The notes under the pieces: generated by a model | Told to the model about the DNA's origin: nothing | Database searches by the model: none | What the model saw: the letters and a program-made list of their open reading frames with translations, nothing else | Shown here: piece by piece, positions 35,801 to 44,767 of the stretch | How positions within the stretch are numbered: the first letter of the stretch is position 1 | How the letters are laid out: each line of letters begins with the position of its first letter | Program-made: the position numbers and the translations under genes | Source: a virus | Direction: 5' to 3' (one strand) | Virus record (IMG/VR): IMGVR_UViG_3300028558_000016 | Location: 150,014-214,013 of that record | DNA: 64,000 bases

Positions 35801-38560
35801 CATGCAGCACACGTGCTGCCAACACCATTCATCGTAACGTTGGATCCTACTCACACTTATGTTGTGTATGGGGACTCAACTGAATCTGTGTTTGATTCAA
35901 CTCTTGCACAAATATTTGCTTCATTCTCTGGAAGTTTTGCATTAACAGCTGGTTCAACTTGGTATATGCCTGGAACTGGAAATCCATTGGTCATTGACAT
36001 AAACAAATTCATATTGGATGAAGACCTAAAAGCATTTTCAGGATTCTGGACGTTCAAGGATCTGGTTGACGTAAACGACAACACAGACACAACAACAATA
36101 GAATTCACCAATAGAGAGAAATTTATTCACCATAACATTAATCTCGAATATGATTATTTAAAAGAGAATTTCTCGAAAGAGGAAGCCGTCAAATCGAGAA
36201 TATTCCCAAGCATTTCAAAATGGGTTTATCAAGGTGGAGATGACATAAGAGACAATCCATATAGGTTGAACACACATCCTGTATTTGGAGCAATGAATTT
36301 TTCTCCAAGTTCAGTTATAAGAACTCAGGACCCGCAAGGTTTCTCACATGAGTGGCCGTATCTTGAACAACCGCCTCAACAATATCCAAGCGGATTATTG
36401 AAGGACAACTATTATTTCTTCTATGACAAGATTGATCTTGCACAGATCAAGGATGCAAATCCTTTGAACCCTGATTACTTCACAGAGTATTTCACTTTCC
36501 AACCAGCAGTCGACACTCCTGATCAAGAAAGATATGATATATTCAAATTCAATGGAGAAACTGGATTGTGTGAAACTTTCTTCAGAGGAGTTAAGATAAG
36601 AATCAAGGAAGTAATCAAAGACACAAAGATTACTCAAATACAAGGAATCAAACCTCCGTTCAAAGACAGATCAACGAGATTTGAAGGATACAAGTTTTCT
36701 GTATTGTTAAGACCAATCAAACAGGATCCTAATTCCATTCAAGCACCTGTAACTTTTAATTTGATCGAAAACAAAACTCATCAAACTTTATTGTTTGTGA
36801 TCGACCTCGTCATTGAAGATTACAGAACTTTGACTTTATTAAATCCAGATGATTTAGGAGATTACGGATCACCAGTAATAAACTACCCAGACCGTCTTGA
36901 GTCTCACATCGATTATCTTCTTCTTTATTCTATGAAGTCGAAGAAGAGCGAAAAATTATCTGACGACTCAGCATCCATATTCATACGTGGTTTGGATGGA
37001 CATGATTTCGGAGACATCAAATTGTCAATGGGAATTAATGCTTCATCACCGAGTGGATTGATTGGTGGTTTCACTGTTATAAATGTGTTCGATAATCCTG
37101 ACTATGATTGGGATTTAAGAGATGAATTCAAAAATTTCAATAAGGAAAATATTCTTACTGGAGAATTCATATTTGGTAACACTAAGTTCCCATATCCGTT
37201 ACAGGTAAATCAAACCCAAATATTCTTTGGATTAACTGGAAACTTAGGTTATCCGCAAGATCCGCTAACTGCATATCCAAATTTCGAAGCTCCTATTGCA
37301 AACAACATATTCATTCCATACGGATCCGATTTTGACTGGGAATCTTTCCCTTGGACACAGGTTCACGGAGGAAAGCTTTATCTTGAGCCAATAATGCAGA
37401 GACTTGCGTTTGGAAGAATTGCAGAGAAAATAAATCTCTACAGTCCGTTCATTAAGTACAACACATATTTCTGGGACGAAGCTTCTGCCACAACAAAAGT
37501 AAGTCCTAACGAATTTTACATTGAGATAATTGATCCAAGCAAGATAACAAAAACAGAAGCAGTTCTTCCTCAAATAGACGAAGACAAGCCAGAAGAATTC
37601 AAGAACGAATCGACAATCGGTGTTGACTTTGTAAAAGTTGCATACTTTGCAGAAATTTACAGACACTCAGGTCCGTACGAACCTAAGTTCAGAAACGTTT
37701 TATTCTTCAAGGATCAGAAGACCGATATTATCGTTGATGCCAACATTAAATTGGAATTCAAACAAGCAACATTCAATCCGGCTGTTGATGGATTTGGATT
37801 CATAAACAATCTCGGTTATTTAAAAGTTGCTGACCATGACGTTCTTACTCTTGCAAACAATCCTAAATACGATCCAAGGTATCCGTTATTAAACGAGACT
37901 CCTATCGATAAGAGAGATTTCTTTACGTTCCAATCAAGTTGGGATCCAGGATTCTGGAGAACATACACGACGAAGAAAGATTTCTTCTCACAAGCAGGAA
38001 CAAGGGAAATGTTGGAAGTTAAAAACTTCTTAGGAACCAAGATCATGAAAACACATGACTTGATAAGATTACAAGATTGGACCATTGAGCCGCAAATAGA
38101 TTCATTGGACCAAATCAATGTTGACAACTTTAACGGCGAGATAGTATATGCCATAGTTAATGGAAAATTACAGGCATTGATCAATGTAAAGAAGAGACTA
38201 TTGAGATTCCTCGTTTCAGACGGAGCAAACTCTGAATTCGTGAAAAATCTTTTACCTGAATTTGGTATAGGAGATCCTTCGACTCTTGACGATGACGTAT
38301 TGGAATATCTGACGTTGAACGTTCTTCCAACTTACGAGGTTAAACTCGTTGACTCTTATATTAAGAAGTACAAGGAAAATCTTAATCTTCCTATATTGAG
38401 AGGTGACATGACCGATGCTCAGAAGCTCCAGAATGGATACCTTCTTGACAAGAACTTCACCACTCAGAAGAAGAATGATTTCGTTTATTACTTTGAGTAT
38501 GCACTGGATAAAAGCTTTAATGTTTCTTTGGCACCATCGTTAAATGTAGGTAAGATTTAA
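32861..38560 (+). CDS. Giant virion structural protein, 1899 aa
   Basis: The largest gene in the window. The sequence is a long series of Asn/Phe/Tyr/Asp-rich beta domains with no signal peptide, no TM segment and no enzyme motif seen. Regions with Gly/Thr-rich repetitive strands (about 870-1010) resemble fibre or jelly-roll insertions. Position between two tail-type genes supports a baseplate or tail appendage role. It starts 17 bases after the previous stop. Confidence 0.62.
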   Translation: MNLNDKTSSFGLVRTNPKISGNVKITVDSEGLIWLNTIDATKELSASEFKKFRIGTTSSSYEADLKKFIGKLPPAIVFAAKENKPDPKNTSTSFQDQYDFFYNMGAQNLISKFYDEDYSYFAPLWLRDDLPEYFVIMRVDEPLDFPYNENVPSGELVIGKKYILKGDAGFTIKYGLNTFIANGQTFVPDVLKGTTYTITAGTGKVIDLDENKDLPINTVDQFKNIVKRSHIIKTFDLGENTNIGKYIRNIVNGKLFPTSPITVRFDQGLMTTWNGVSYVDGIITTKGELLDDFWAKGQTQIDFEEYVTKGFERHGVICPYLLNLEFLFDDNDTPIYSIPRYFGFYVSKIELAQMQLDGQTLYDKRNISGNTPAPKRANRGFRQQSDVFFQNNDNGVRLYYENPTQADPSIPLFIPNSDTFINNFESRFYWIQDRNGNFYSLDETGNTIYNTDPNIKDLVIRNKSVDLGLFGGPGAVKLQDKGSLLADKGRSYMVIRINSQLFPNDTIKLFWNLGNLVDSPDINGKYHVLTANDLSKRPFTVPANGTVLTIVGMDLTGQYAAGETIQINYGVGKSVERVLAANPVFAFGNTTLTINNPIDLTTTSGTTPIVPGWGPKSALISDDNDTIYYHPYGTFNEVAQSIANAFNLIEDKTFDAVAIDDQVVIRMRQGESISNGFFLMAQLTLTNEMFFQNVQYTPNTKFFFEGGTDTNHIRLKFPFPATDILKDGEVFLKTKRGLSKIAFVGRYVDEAVNAVGSSEVGDLVGFKEFGACYIEDNLDEPVVTTIGEFISYSLFNIPVGLFSLFNIKEIDGDFFSSTYARSPITEVHRYFDILADTQRVLVPGRKYLLKSENPTDTISYLGNTITATPNGTVFTAGITFGELSGTGDGVNTNFQFNILYPAAEAGSVVIFAGLETFTDNGNGFLTSNLTGTGTIDYETGAVNITFFSPVPNFTPIFSVYNSLAGFTVTSGNPIVVAQIFHAAHVLPTPFIVTLDPTHTYVVYGDSTESVFDSTLAQIFASFSGSFALTAGSTWYMPGTGNPLVIDINKFILDEDLKAFSGFWTFKDLVDVNDNTDTTTIEFTNREKFIHHNINLEYDYLKENFSKEEAVKSRIFPSISKWVYQGGDDIRDNPYRLNTHPVFGAMNFSPSSVIRTQDPQGFSHEWPYLEQPPQQYPSGLLKDNYYFFYDKIDLAQIKDANPLNPDYFTEYFTFQPAVDTPDQERYDIFKFNGETGLCETFFRGVKIRIKEVIKDTKITQIQGIKPPFKDRSTRFEGYKFSVLLRPIKQDPNSIQAPVTFNLIENKTHQTLLFVIDLVIEDYRTLTLLNPDDLGDYGSPVINYPDRLESHIDYLLLYSMKSKKSEKLSDDSASIFIRGLDGHDFGDIKLSMGINASSPSGLIGGFTVINVFDNPDYDWDLRDEFKNFNKENILTGEFIFGNTKFPYPLQVNQTQIFFGLTGNLGYPQDPLTAYPNFEAPIANNIFIPYGSDFDWESFPWTQVHGGKLYLEPIMQRLAFGRIAEKINLYSPFIKYNTYFWDEASATTKVSPNEFYIEIIDPSKITKTEAVLPQIDEDKPEEFKNESTIGVDFVKVAYFAEIYRHSGPYEPKFRNVLFFKDQKTDIIVDANIKLEFKQATFNPAVDGFGFINNLGYLKVADHDVLTLANNPKYDPRYPLLNETPIDKRDFFTFQSSWDPGFWRTYTTKKDFFSQAGTREMLEVKNFLGTKIMKTHDLIRLQDWTIEPQIDSLDQINVDNFNGEIVYAIVNGKLQALINVKKRLLRFLVSDGANSEFVKNLLPEFGIGDPSTLDDDVLEYLTLNVLPTYEVKLVDSYIKKYKENLNLPILRGDMTDAQKLQNGYLLDKNFTTQKKNDFVYYFEYALDKSFNVSLAPSLNVGKI

Positions 38561-38564
38561 AGAC

Positions 38565-38572
38565 AATATATA
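38565..38572 (+). promoter_or_regulatory. AATATATA late-promoter-like motif
   Basis: Four bases before the ATG at 38577 (seven before the second ATG at 38580). Confidence 0.42.
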
Positions 38573-38576
38573 GGAC

Positions 38577-38948
38577 ATGATGATCATACAGTTCTTTCCA
38601 CACCATACAGTTGACGCAGGAAGCTTTTTCGAGATTCTCGAATATGCTGTGAATGCTGAAGGTTTCATGGTTCAGAAAGAATCTGCAAGAGGAAACATAG
38701 CATTTGCGTTGCCAAGCGATGAAGCATTCACGCCCAATCAACCAAAGCTTGTTGGAATATCTCAGTTCGCAAACAGGACCAAAGATAGAACTGGAAAGAT
38801 GTTGTATACTTTTGCTGAGATCACTCCTGAACTTGTTGCAGGTCTTATATTTGGACCTATTTCAAATCAGCATTACACGACGATAACAGATGAATTAGGA
38901 ATAAGAAGTTGTTGGTCACGAGGAATTAAAAATATATATTTCGTATAA
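38577..38948 (+). CDS. Hypothetical protein, 123 aa, between structural genes
   Basis: It starts MMIIQFFPHHTVDAGSFFEI; the second Met may be the true start. Alternating strands and helices suggest a compact domain, perhaps a chaperone or small tail part. No motif recognised. It is flanked by the giant structural gene and the collagen-like fibre gene. Confidence 0.58.
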   Translation: MMIIQFFPHHTVDAGSFFEILEYAVNAEGFMVQKESARGNIAFALPSDEAFTPNQPKLVGISQFANRTKDRTGKMLYTFAEITPELVAGLIFGPISNQHYTTITDELGIRSCWSRGIKNIYFV

Positions 38949-38950
38949 AC

Positions 38951-38958
38951 GATAAATA
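38951..38958 (+). promoter_or_regulatory. GATAAATA, T4 late-promoter-like box
   Basis: GATAAATA differs by one base from the T4 late promoter TATAAATA and lies 7 bases before the fibre gene at 38966. Confidence 0.4.
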
Positions 38959-38965
38959 AGAAGAG

Positions 38966-41900
38966 ATGCTTTTAAATCTATTACAGCTATTACAGTCAGA
39001 CGACCAAACGACGTACACCGACAAGGTAAACTATAACTTCGATCAGATCTTAGCTATGGGTGGTGGTCCAATTGGTCCAACCGGTTTCCAAGGAATACAA
39101 GGTGTTCCAGGTGCACAAGGAATCCAGGGATTCCAAGGTCTTCCAGGAATGGACGGATCGAGATGGTATGTGTTGCCTTCAACAAGCACACCAACAACAC
39201 CAACTCCAAAAATTGGAGATCTTTGGTTGCAAACGGACACTTTAGCAATTTTAGAATATCTTGGTTCTCCTCCAATGTGGGTCAACCTTGGTTTCACTTT
39301 AGCATCAACTGGAGTTTTCACTGCAGGCGGAGCAAACAACTTGGTTTTCACAAGCCCAAGCCCATTGCGTTCTCTTGTTTTATCTCCAATAAATTATGGA
39401 ATTGGAAATGATTCTCCTGGAGCTGCCGATTACAGATTAAAGATCGTGACTTCTTCAGGAAGCCCAATGATAAGATTTGCTGTTGATGATGCTGGATCAG
39501 AAAGCACACCAACAACAACACAACCTACAATAAGCGTTCAAAAAATAAACAACGTTCTTTATCCTGGTTCTACAAACTGGAGATTAAACGTTGAAGACTT
39601 AAACGGTGACATCTTCTTGAATCTTAATGGAAACTATTTTGGAGTATATCCACAAATAGCAAGCGTATCAAGATTCGATTTCGGTGCACAAACGAGATTA
39701 CAAAATAATGCAGTTGACAGATTGTTGTCATTCGCTGTGTCAAACACAGGAACAGAGTTCTTCCACATAGGAAGACACACTGGTTTAGCAACAACTGCAG
39801 ACAGATTATTCTCTATAAAAGATAATGGACAGATTTCTATTGGTGATGCATTCAGCAATCCAATTGGAGCAACAAATTATCACATTGATTCCATCAATGA
39901 TGACCTTGCGAAAACAGGTCCGCCACCTCCAGTAGATTGGTTGAGATTAAGAGGAAGAGTTCAAAATGGTGGAACTACTTGGGATTCATTAAACATCAAC
40001 CACAACAGGTTGTTCAGTGACACAGGATCTCCTGCACAAAGATCTACGATGATAAGAATTCAACATCAGGTCAACAGCTCGTTGTATCACTTTGTTGGAT
40101 TTACTGGTGGTGCCGATAATACTTCCGCATCATTCAGACCTCAATTGAGATTGGGTTTTACAAACTCTTATTATTTTGCTGCTGACGTAAACGGAAGAAT
40201 TGGAATTGGTTCTACTTCATTCATACAAAAATACAACAGTGGTGCGAATACATTTCAACCTAAGTTAACTATCGAAGGTTCTGGAGCAACTGTCACAACA
40301 GGAAATTCAGCATGGAGCGGTATTCACTTAATACATCCAAACGTCGTTGATGCACAGGTTGGTATCACATCTGGTGGTCTTGGAGTAAATGAGAACTTAA
40401 CATTTGCTGGAATTCACTTCAAGGATAAATCAAGTCAAATCATTCAAGGTGTTGACATTGAATTTGCCACAGCAAGATATTTCGATGCTGGTGAAATCAC
40501 AAGACACACTATAACAAGAGAAGGAAATCACTATTGGTATTCAAAAAACGATCCAAACACATTCTTGTTGTTAGAGCCAGGCGGATTAGCAACTCCAAAT
40601 GATTTCATGCACATCAGTGCTTACAATCAAACAACATTAAGCTGGAAGGATATTATATTTAACAGAGGAACTGATTTCACCGGATATGGCGACGGATTTG
40701 TTGGTATTGGTGGAGACATTGGATTCGGAGATCAAGTAGCAGCTTCAGTCAACCTTGCAAACAATCCAGCACAAACTTATGTTGCATTAACTGTTTGTAC
40801 ATTTACTGTTTATCCATTCTTTGGATTCCCATTCTCTGGATTCATAAATGCAGGAGACATTTTCACGTCATCTTCTTTCCCAGACGTAATGAACTTAGAT
40901 TCAGGAACTGTTGCGAGAGCAAAACCTCAATCCAAGCTTCACGTAAATGAATCAGTAACTTTCGGAACAAGACTTGATGGTCTTTACAGTTTCGTTGGAA
41001 CTAATTCGTTCACGGTTGGTAATACACATCGTGCGAGCGGATTAAGAAGCATTATATTAGGTGGTGTTGGTCATACAGCATCAGGACAAGATGGAATAAT
41101 TATTGGTTGGAGTGGTGGAGCTGGTATCACAATGCCGGATCCAAATAAAGTATTGTTGGCAACAACAACTCACGTTAGCACAGTTGCTCCATCTACACTT
41201 GTTTCAAGCCCATTATACACAGACGGTGAACAAAATACATTCTTTGGTGTTCCAGCACAATACGTTGTTACTGGAGCTCCTATATTAAATCCGTCAATTT
41301 CAATTCCTACATCTGGATTTGGAATAAGCGGACAAATTGGAAGATACGGAAGCGTATTAACTTTAGAAGGAAGAACCGATACGGCTCAATTGGCAAATGT
41401 AGCAGTTGCGATGGAATTCCACATAAAGAACGTTTCTAACACTAAGAGAATATTAGCATCAATTAATGCACAATACACCGAAGTTACTCCTGGAACTCCA
41501 ATAGGATTCCTATCGTTTGCTGTTCTAAAAGGACCAGCGATAAACAGTGCTGGTGTTGGTGCTTCTGGTGCTTTGGCTGAAGCATTAAGATTAACAGCAA
41601 ATGGAACTTTACAATTTATTCCAACAGATCCTTCGATGAAATCGAAGTTGACAGTTGCACAAAATCAAAAAACTGGTGGCCCAGGATATTCATTATTCTT
41701 GACCGGTGGTTTTGCAAACACGACTGGTGGACCTGCTGCAGGTGGAAACTTATTCATTGACGCAGGACTTGGTGGTGCAGGTGGTGCAAACGGTGGTGTT
41801 GCAATTGGTGTAAACTTTTCAACTGCTAATATTACTGTAGGAACCACCTCGGTTTCAACAACAGCAATCGTTGGAGCCACTGCTTCATTAGCATCAACTA

Positions 41901-42421
41901 CAGCTTCAGTTGTAACACAAAGTGCTGATGTGTCTGTTACAGGAAACATGAGACATGTAAGACCAACTTGGGAAAGCTTCTCAGTAAGCAGCTTTGTTAA
42001 CGGTTCTGGTGGAGCAACTCTTACCATAATAGCAGATAACGTTAAAGTCCATCATGGTGGTGGAACAAACACAAACGCAGTAACATTATTTTCGTTCATC
42101 ATAGATCCAGCACCTTTCGATCGTATGATTTATTGGTTAGGTGGAAATGATGCTTCGATCGCACAATCTGCTGGAGCATTTAATGCTGTAGAACAAAACA
42201 AGGGACAAATATTCATGCACCTTTATAGATTTCCTTATGGTGGTGGTGACATCATCCAAAGAACTTATACAACGATGTATGGTGGTGGTAACTTTATTGT
42301 ACCAGCTAATCAATCAATGAAAGTTTTAATGGAGACTGGACCTATTGAAGGTGTAAGAAGTTTCTTTAGAACTGCAACTGGGCACGATTTCTTATTCAGA
42401 CAAGCTAAATTTGGATTATAA
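38966..42421 (+). CDS. Tail fibre protein with collagen-like repeats
   Basis: 1151 residues. After an N-terminal attachment part (LQSDDQTTYTDKVNYNFDQI) come ten G-x-y triplets at residues 34-63 (GPIGPTGFQGIQGVPG and onward), which form collagen-like triple helices in phage fibres. The remainder is a Gly/Ser/Thr/Asn-rich beta region with many short repeats, and the C-terminal 100 residues appear distinct (probable tip or receptor-binding region). It is the best candidate for a host-recognition fibre. Confidence 0.75.
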   Translation: MLLNLLQLLQSDDQTTYTDKVNYNFDQILAMGGGPIGPTGFQGIQGVPGAQGIQGFQGLPGMDGSRWYVLPSTSTPTTPTPKIGDLWLQTDTLAILEYLGSPPMWVNLGFTLASTGVFTAGGANNLVFTSPSPLRSLVLSPINYGIGNDSPGAADYRLKIVTSSGSPMIRFAVDDAGSESTPTTTQPTISVQKINNVLYPGSTNWRLNVEDLNGDIFLNLNGNYFGVYPQIASVSRFDFGAQTRLQNNAVDRLLSFAVSNTGTEFFHIGRHTGLATTADRLFSIKDNGQISIGDAFSNPIGATNYHIDSINDDLAKTGPPPPVDWLRLRGRVQNGGTTWDSLNINHNRLFSDTGSPAQRSTMIRIQHQVNSSLYHFVGFTGGADNTSASFRPQLRLGFTNSYYFAADVNGRIGIGSTSFIQKYNSGANTFQPKLTIEGSGATVTTGNSAWSGIHLIHPNVVDAQVGITSGGLGVNENLTFAGIHFKDKSSQIIQGVDIEFATARYFDAGEITRHTITREGNHYWYSKNDPNTFLLLEPGGLATPNDFMHISAYNQTTLSWKDIIFNRGTDFTGYGDGFVGIGGDIGFGDQVAASVNLANNPAQTYVALTVCTFTVYPFFGFPFSGFINAGDIFTSSSFPDVMNLDSGTVARAKPQSKLHVNESVTFGTRLDGLYSFVGTNSFTVGNTHRASGLRSIILGGVGHTASGQDGIIIGWSGGAGITMPDPNKVLLATTTHVSTVAPSTLVSSPLYTDGEQNTFFGVPAQYVVTGAPILNPSISIPTSGFGISGQIGRYGSVLTLEGRTDTAQLANVAVAMEFHIKNVSNTKRILASINAQYTEVTPGTPIGFLSFAVLKGPAINSAGVGASGALAEALRLTANGTLQFIPTDPSMKSKLTVAQNQKTGGPGYSLFLTGGFANTTGGPAAGGNLFIDAGLGGAGGANGGVAIGVNFSTANITVGTTSVSTTAIVGATASLASTTASVVTQSADVSVTGNMRHVRPTWESFSVSSFVNGSGGATLTIIADNVKVHHGGGTNTNAVTLFSFIIDPAPFDRMIYWLGGNDASIAQSAGAFNAVEQNKGQIFMHLYRFPYGGGDIIQRTYTTMYGGGNFIVPANQSMKVLMETGPIEGVRSFFRTATGHDFLFRQAKFGL

Positions 42422-42429
42422 TAATTAAT

Positions 42430-42762
42430 ATGACAACAAGAGACATAATAAACGATACTTGTAATTCTCAGCCAGAAGGAATGGAATTACTACATTCTAT
42501 CAAAGTTAATTTTAACGATGTTCAATCTCAATATTTGGGCTGCTTACTAATGCAGAAAATAGTTGAGATAAAACTCGACATGAATAAACTTAAAACAGAT
42601 GGATACACATTGCAAGAAGTTCTTGACGGATGTGCTGGAATAGTTCATGATGAAGCAGAGAGATTCGTTCTCATGAAGCTTCAGCAATTTGTTAATCCAA
42701 GAATAGCAAAAGCAAAGTCAGAAGCAGAATCACAGGAAGCTCCTAAAGCTCCACAAAACTAA
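42430..42762 (+). CDS. Hypothetical protein, 110 aa
   Basis: MTTRDIINDTCNSQPEGME starts a soluble helical protein with three Cys and a charged, Gln/Ala-rich C-terminus. Small proteins next to long fibres are often assembly chaperones, which is only positional inference. Confidence 0.58.
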   Translation: MTTRDIINDTCNSQPEGMELLHSIKVNFNDVQSQYLGCLLMQKIVEIKLDMNKLKTDGYTLQEVLDGCAGIVHDEAERFVLMKLQQFVNPRIAKAKSEAESQEAPKAPQN

Positions 42763-42768
42763 AAATAA

Positions 42769-43101
42769 ATGAGAAGAAGAATGTCGGACATGATGAACAA
42801 ATTTTCTTTCGCACAGATGACGTCAAACAGTGACGGAAAAACAAGCGGAAGCGGAACAGTGGGAATTATAGTAGCTCTCGCTGGAGTAGTTGGTTTCATA
42901 TATGGCGTAGTAGAATATGCATGCCTTTCAAAAGATGGAACTATAATGAGCCAAAGCATAATCGTCATCACTATTGGTGCTGGTCTTCTTGGATTCAGAA
43001 AATCTAAAGATGGAAATCTTGCAGCAGTGTTAAACACCGCAGACAACGATACAACTACAATAACAACCACAGAGGTTAAAGCCGATGATGTTGTTAAATA
43101 A
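42769..43101 (+). CDS. Two-TM membrane protein, holin candidate
   Basis: 110 residues. Two hydrophobic segments (about 31-51, VGIIVALAGVVGFIYGVVEY; about 62-77, SIIVITIGAGLLGF) are separated by a short loop, with a basic N-terminus and a Thr/Asp-rich tail. Size and topology suit a class II-like holin, but no endolysin gene adjoins it. A start at the second Met (MSDMM) is possible. Confidence 0.5.
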   Translation: MRRRMSDMMNKFSFAQMTSNSDGKTSGSGTVGIIVALAGVVGFIYGVVEYACLSKDGTIMSQSIIVITIGAGLLGFRKSKDGNLAAVLNTADNDTTTITTTEVKADDVVK

Positions 43102-43106
43102 TTTCT

Positions 43107-43114
43107 AATATATA
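43107..43114 (+). promoter_or_regulatory. AATATATA late-promoter-like motif
   Basis: Four bases before the secure signal-peptide start at 43119. Confidence 0.45.
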
Positions 43115-43118
43115 GAAC

Positions 43119-44153
43119 ATGAGATTTTTATTTCTTCTTATTGCTTTCGTTTTTTCATCACTTAAGGCACAAACTTTCCGTGATGATGGCTCTTTGTTAT
43201 CAATCGAACAACCTAACGCAAACAAGGTAGAAAGTATTTTAGCAGGATGTCCAGCAACAAATAATTTATTTACTTTTTACGCGCAAAACAATGCACAAAG
43301 AGGAGTAATGTTTGATCTTCAAGCAATTAATGCAGTAACAATATTATGCTTTGACGTTAATTTAGATCCAGGAACTACCAATGTAGAAATATATTCAAAG
43401 GCAGGAACTCATGTTGGATTTCAAAATCTTGCAGGTTCTTGGACACTAATTGGAACAGCTGTAAATTTAGTTTCAGCTGGAGTAAATGTTGGTACGTATG
43501 TTCCAATTGCAGTAAACACTCCTATCGGTGCTGGCGCAACAAGAGCATTTTATATCACACGTACAACATTGAATGGACCTGTTGTGGATTACACGAACGG
43601 TGTTCTCGTAGGTAATTTATTAGCTGCGGATGCTAACCTTAAAATATTTGAAGGAACCGGTAAGGAATATCCATTCTCTACAAACTTCTCTCCGCGTCAG
43701 TTTAACGGAAGAATATATTACAATCTTGGAGTTCTTCCAATAGAGATGACATTGTTCAATGTGTCTTTTGAAAATGAGACCAATGTATTAAGATGGGAAT
43801 GTGCAACAGAATTAAACAATGAATTTTTCTCTGTAGAGAAATCTTCTGATGCAGTTAATTTCAATTCAATTGGAAAGATTAATGGAGCAGGAACTTCATT
43901 GTATACCACAAGATATTCTTTTGTGGATAAGAACGTTTCTTCTGTAAACTATTACAGAATAAAACAAGTAGATTTTAACGGTAATTACAAGAACTCTGAC
44001 ATGGTCGTTATCGATAACAACAGAACAATATCAAAGAATGTTATTAAGACATTTGATCCTACAGGAAGAGAAATTTCAGATGTTTCTAATTTCCAAGGAA
44101 TTTATATCATACAATATGATAACGGCACATACGAAAGAAAAATCAAACAGTAA
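43119..44153 (+). CDS. Secreted protein with T9SS-type C-terminus
   Basis: 344 residues. Signal peptide MRFLFLLIAFVFSSLKAQ (1-18). The middle is a beta-sandwich-like domain. Residues about 200-285 (LPIEMTLFNVSFENETNVLR, then EFFSVEKSSDAVNFNSIGKI and YYRIKQVDFNGNYKNS) match the domain that commonly precedes the T9SS sorting signal in Bacteroidota, and the end (FDPTGREISDVSNFQGIYII) matches the type A sorting domain. The product should reach the host surface or medium. It lies among late structural genes, so it is probably made late. Confidence 0.8.
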   Translation: MRFLFLLIAFVFSSLKAQTFRDDGSLLSIEQPNANKVESILAGCPATNNLFTFYAQNNAQRGVMFDLQAINAVTILCFDVNLDPGTTNVEIYSKAGTHVGFQNLAGSWTLIGTAVNLVSAGVNVGTYVPIAVNTPIGAGATRAFYITRTTLNGPVVDYTNGVLVGNLLAADANLKIFEGTGKEYPFSTNFSPRQFNGRIYYNLGVLPIEMTLFNVSFENETNVLRWECATELNNEFFSVEKSSDAVNFNSIGKINGAGTSLYTTRYSFVDKNVSSVNYYRIKQVDFNGNYKNSDMVVIDNNRTISKNVIKTFDPTGREISDVSNFQGIYIIQYDNGTYERKIKQ

Positions 44154-44154
44154 C

Positions 44155-44391
44155 ATGAAAAGAGTAAAATTATTCGAGGATTTCCATAACGATCTTAATG
44201 CACTTCACGAAGGTTGGTTCAGCGAGATCGACATCATAGGAAAAGAAGCCGCAACTAAAGAAGAATTTATCACAAAGGTAAAAGAACTTTTAAAGAAGGC
44301 AGCAAATCCAGAAGAAGCAACTAAGCCGGAAGCTTTGGAATATTGGGCTTCTCCTTACTTTGATAAGGATGGCAAGAAAAAAGCTGAATAA
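44155..44391 (+). CDS. Small leader-tagged protein, 78 aa
   Basis: The start at 44155 gives MKRVKLFEDFHND; the in-frame ATG at 44038 lies inside the preceding gene. LFE at 6-8 and LHE at 17-19 followed by Gly are the cut candidates. The rest is a Lys/Glu-rich helix and a short C-terminal segment. It is followed by two hairpins. Confidence 0.66.
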   Translation: MKRVKLFEDFHNDLNALHEGWFSEIDIIGKEAATKEEFITKVKELLKKAANPEEATKPEALEYWASPYFDKDGKKKAE

Positions 44392-44412
44392 AAAAATGGT
44401 TTATAAACCCAT

Positions 44413-44431
44413 CCATGAATAGCATTCATGG
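44413..44431 (+). other. Hairpin before the terminator
   Basis: CCATGAA and TTCATGG form a perfect 7-bp stem with a 5-base loop. It is four bases before the stronger terminator stem at 44436 and may protect the 3' end or attenuate. Confidence 0.5.
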
Positions 44432-44435
44432 ACTA

Positions 44436-44465
44436 AATGCCTTTCCGAACGAAAGGCATTTTACT
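44436..44465 (+). terminator. Terminator hairpin
   Basis: A perfect 10-bp stem (AATGCCTTTC with GAAAGGCATT, 44436-44445 with 44451-44460), loop CGAAC, then TTACTTT. It ends the T9SS-type/leader gene unit. Confidence 0.85.
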
Positions 44466-44470
44466 TTAAC

Positions 44471-44767
44471 ATGAAAAAGTTTCTTCTCATATTATTTCTC
44501 ATAGCATCCTTGATTGGTGTTGCTCAAACTGGTGGAAGACATCGAGAGGGTAAAAATCAAAAGAGGCTTCACCACCGCATAACAAAGAAATGGAAATACA
44601 GATCAACTCCTGGTTGGAAAAATAAGGACAAGAGTCTGTTTCATTGGAATGTGACCAAGGGTAAAAGGTCGAGAAATAAAATGCAATTAAGAATAAACAC
44701 TGAAAGAGCCAGAAGAAGGATACATGGCAATGATGTGTTCGCTAAAAGAAAATACAAGAGAGTTTAA
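44471..44767 (+). CDS. Small exported very basic protein
   Basis: 98 residues. Signal peptide MKKFLLILFLIASLIGVAQ, then about 79 residues with a very high Arg/Lys content (HHRITKKWKYRSTPGW; TERARRRIHGND). A basic exported peptide might bind LPS, peptidoglycan or DNA. Family unknown. It starts just after the terminator hairpin and overlaps the stop of the convergent reverse gene by four bases. Confidence 0.65.
   Translation: MKKFLLILFLIASLIGVAQTGGRHREGKNQKRLHHRITKKWKYRSTPGWKNKDKSLFHWNVTKGKRSRNKMQLRINTERARRRIHGNDVFAKRKYKRV

Noticed and set aside
29381-42027. Many reverse-strand frames of 60-133 codons under the large structural genes
   Set aside because: They follow the codon structure of long forward genes and show no motifs or start context.
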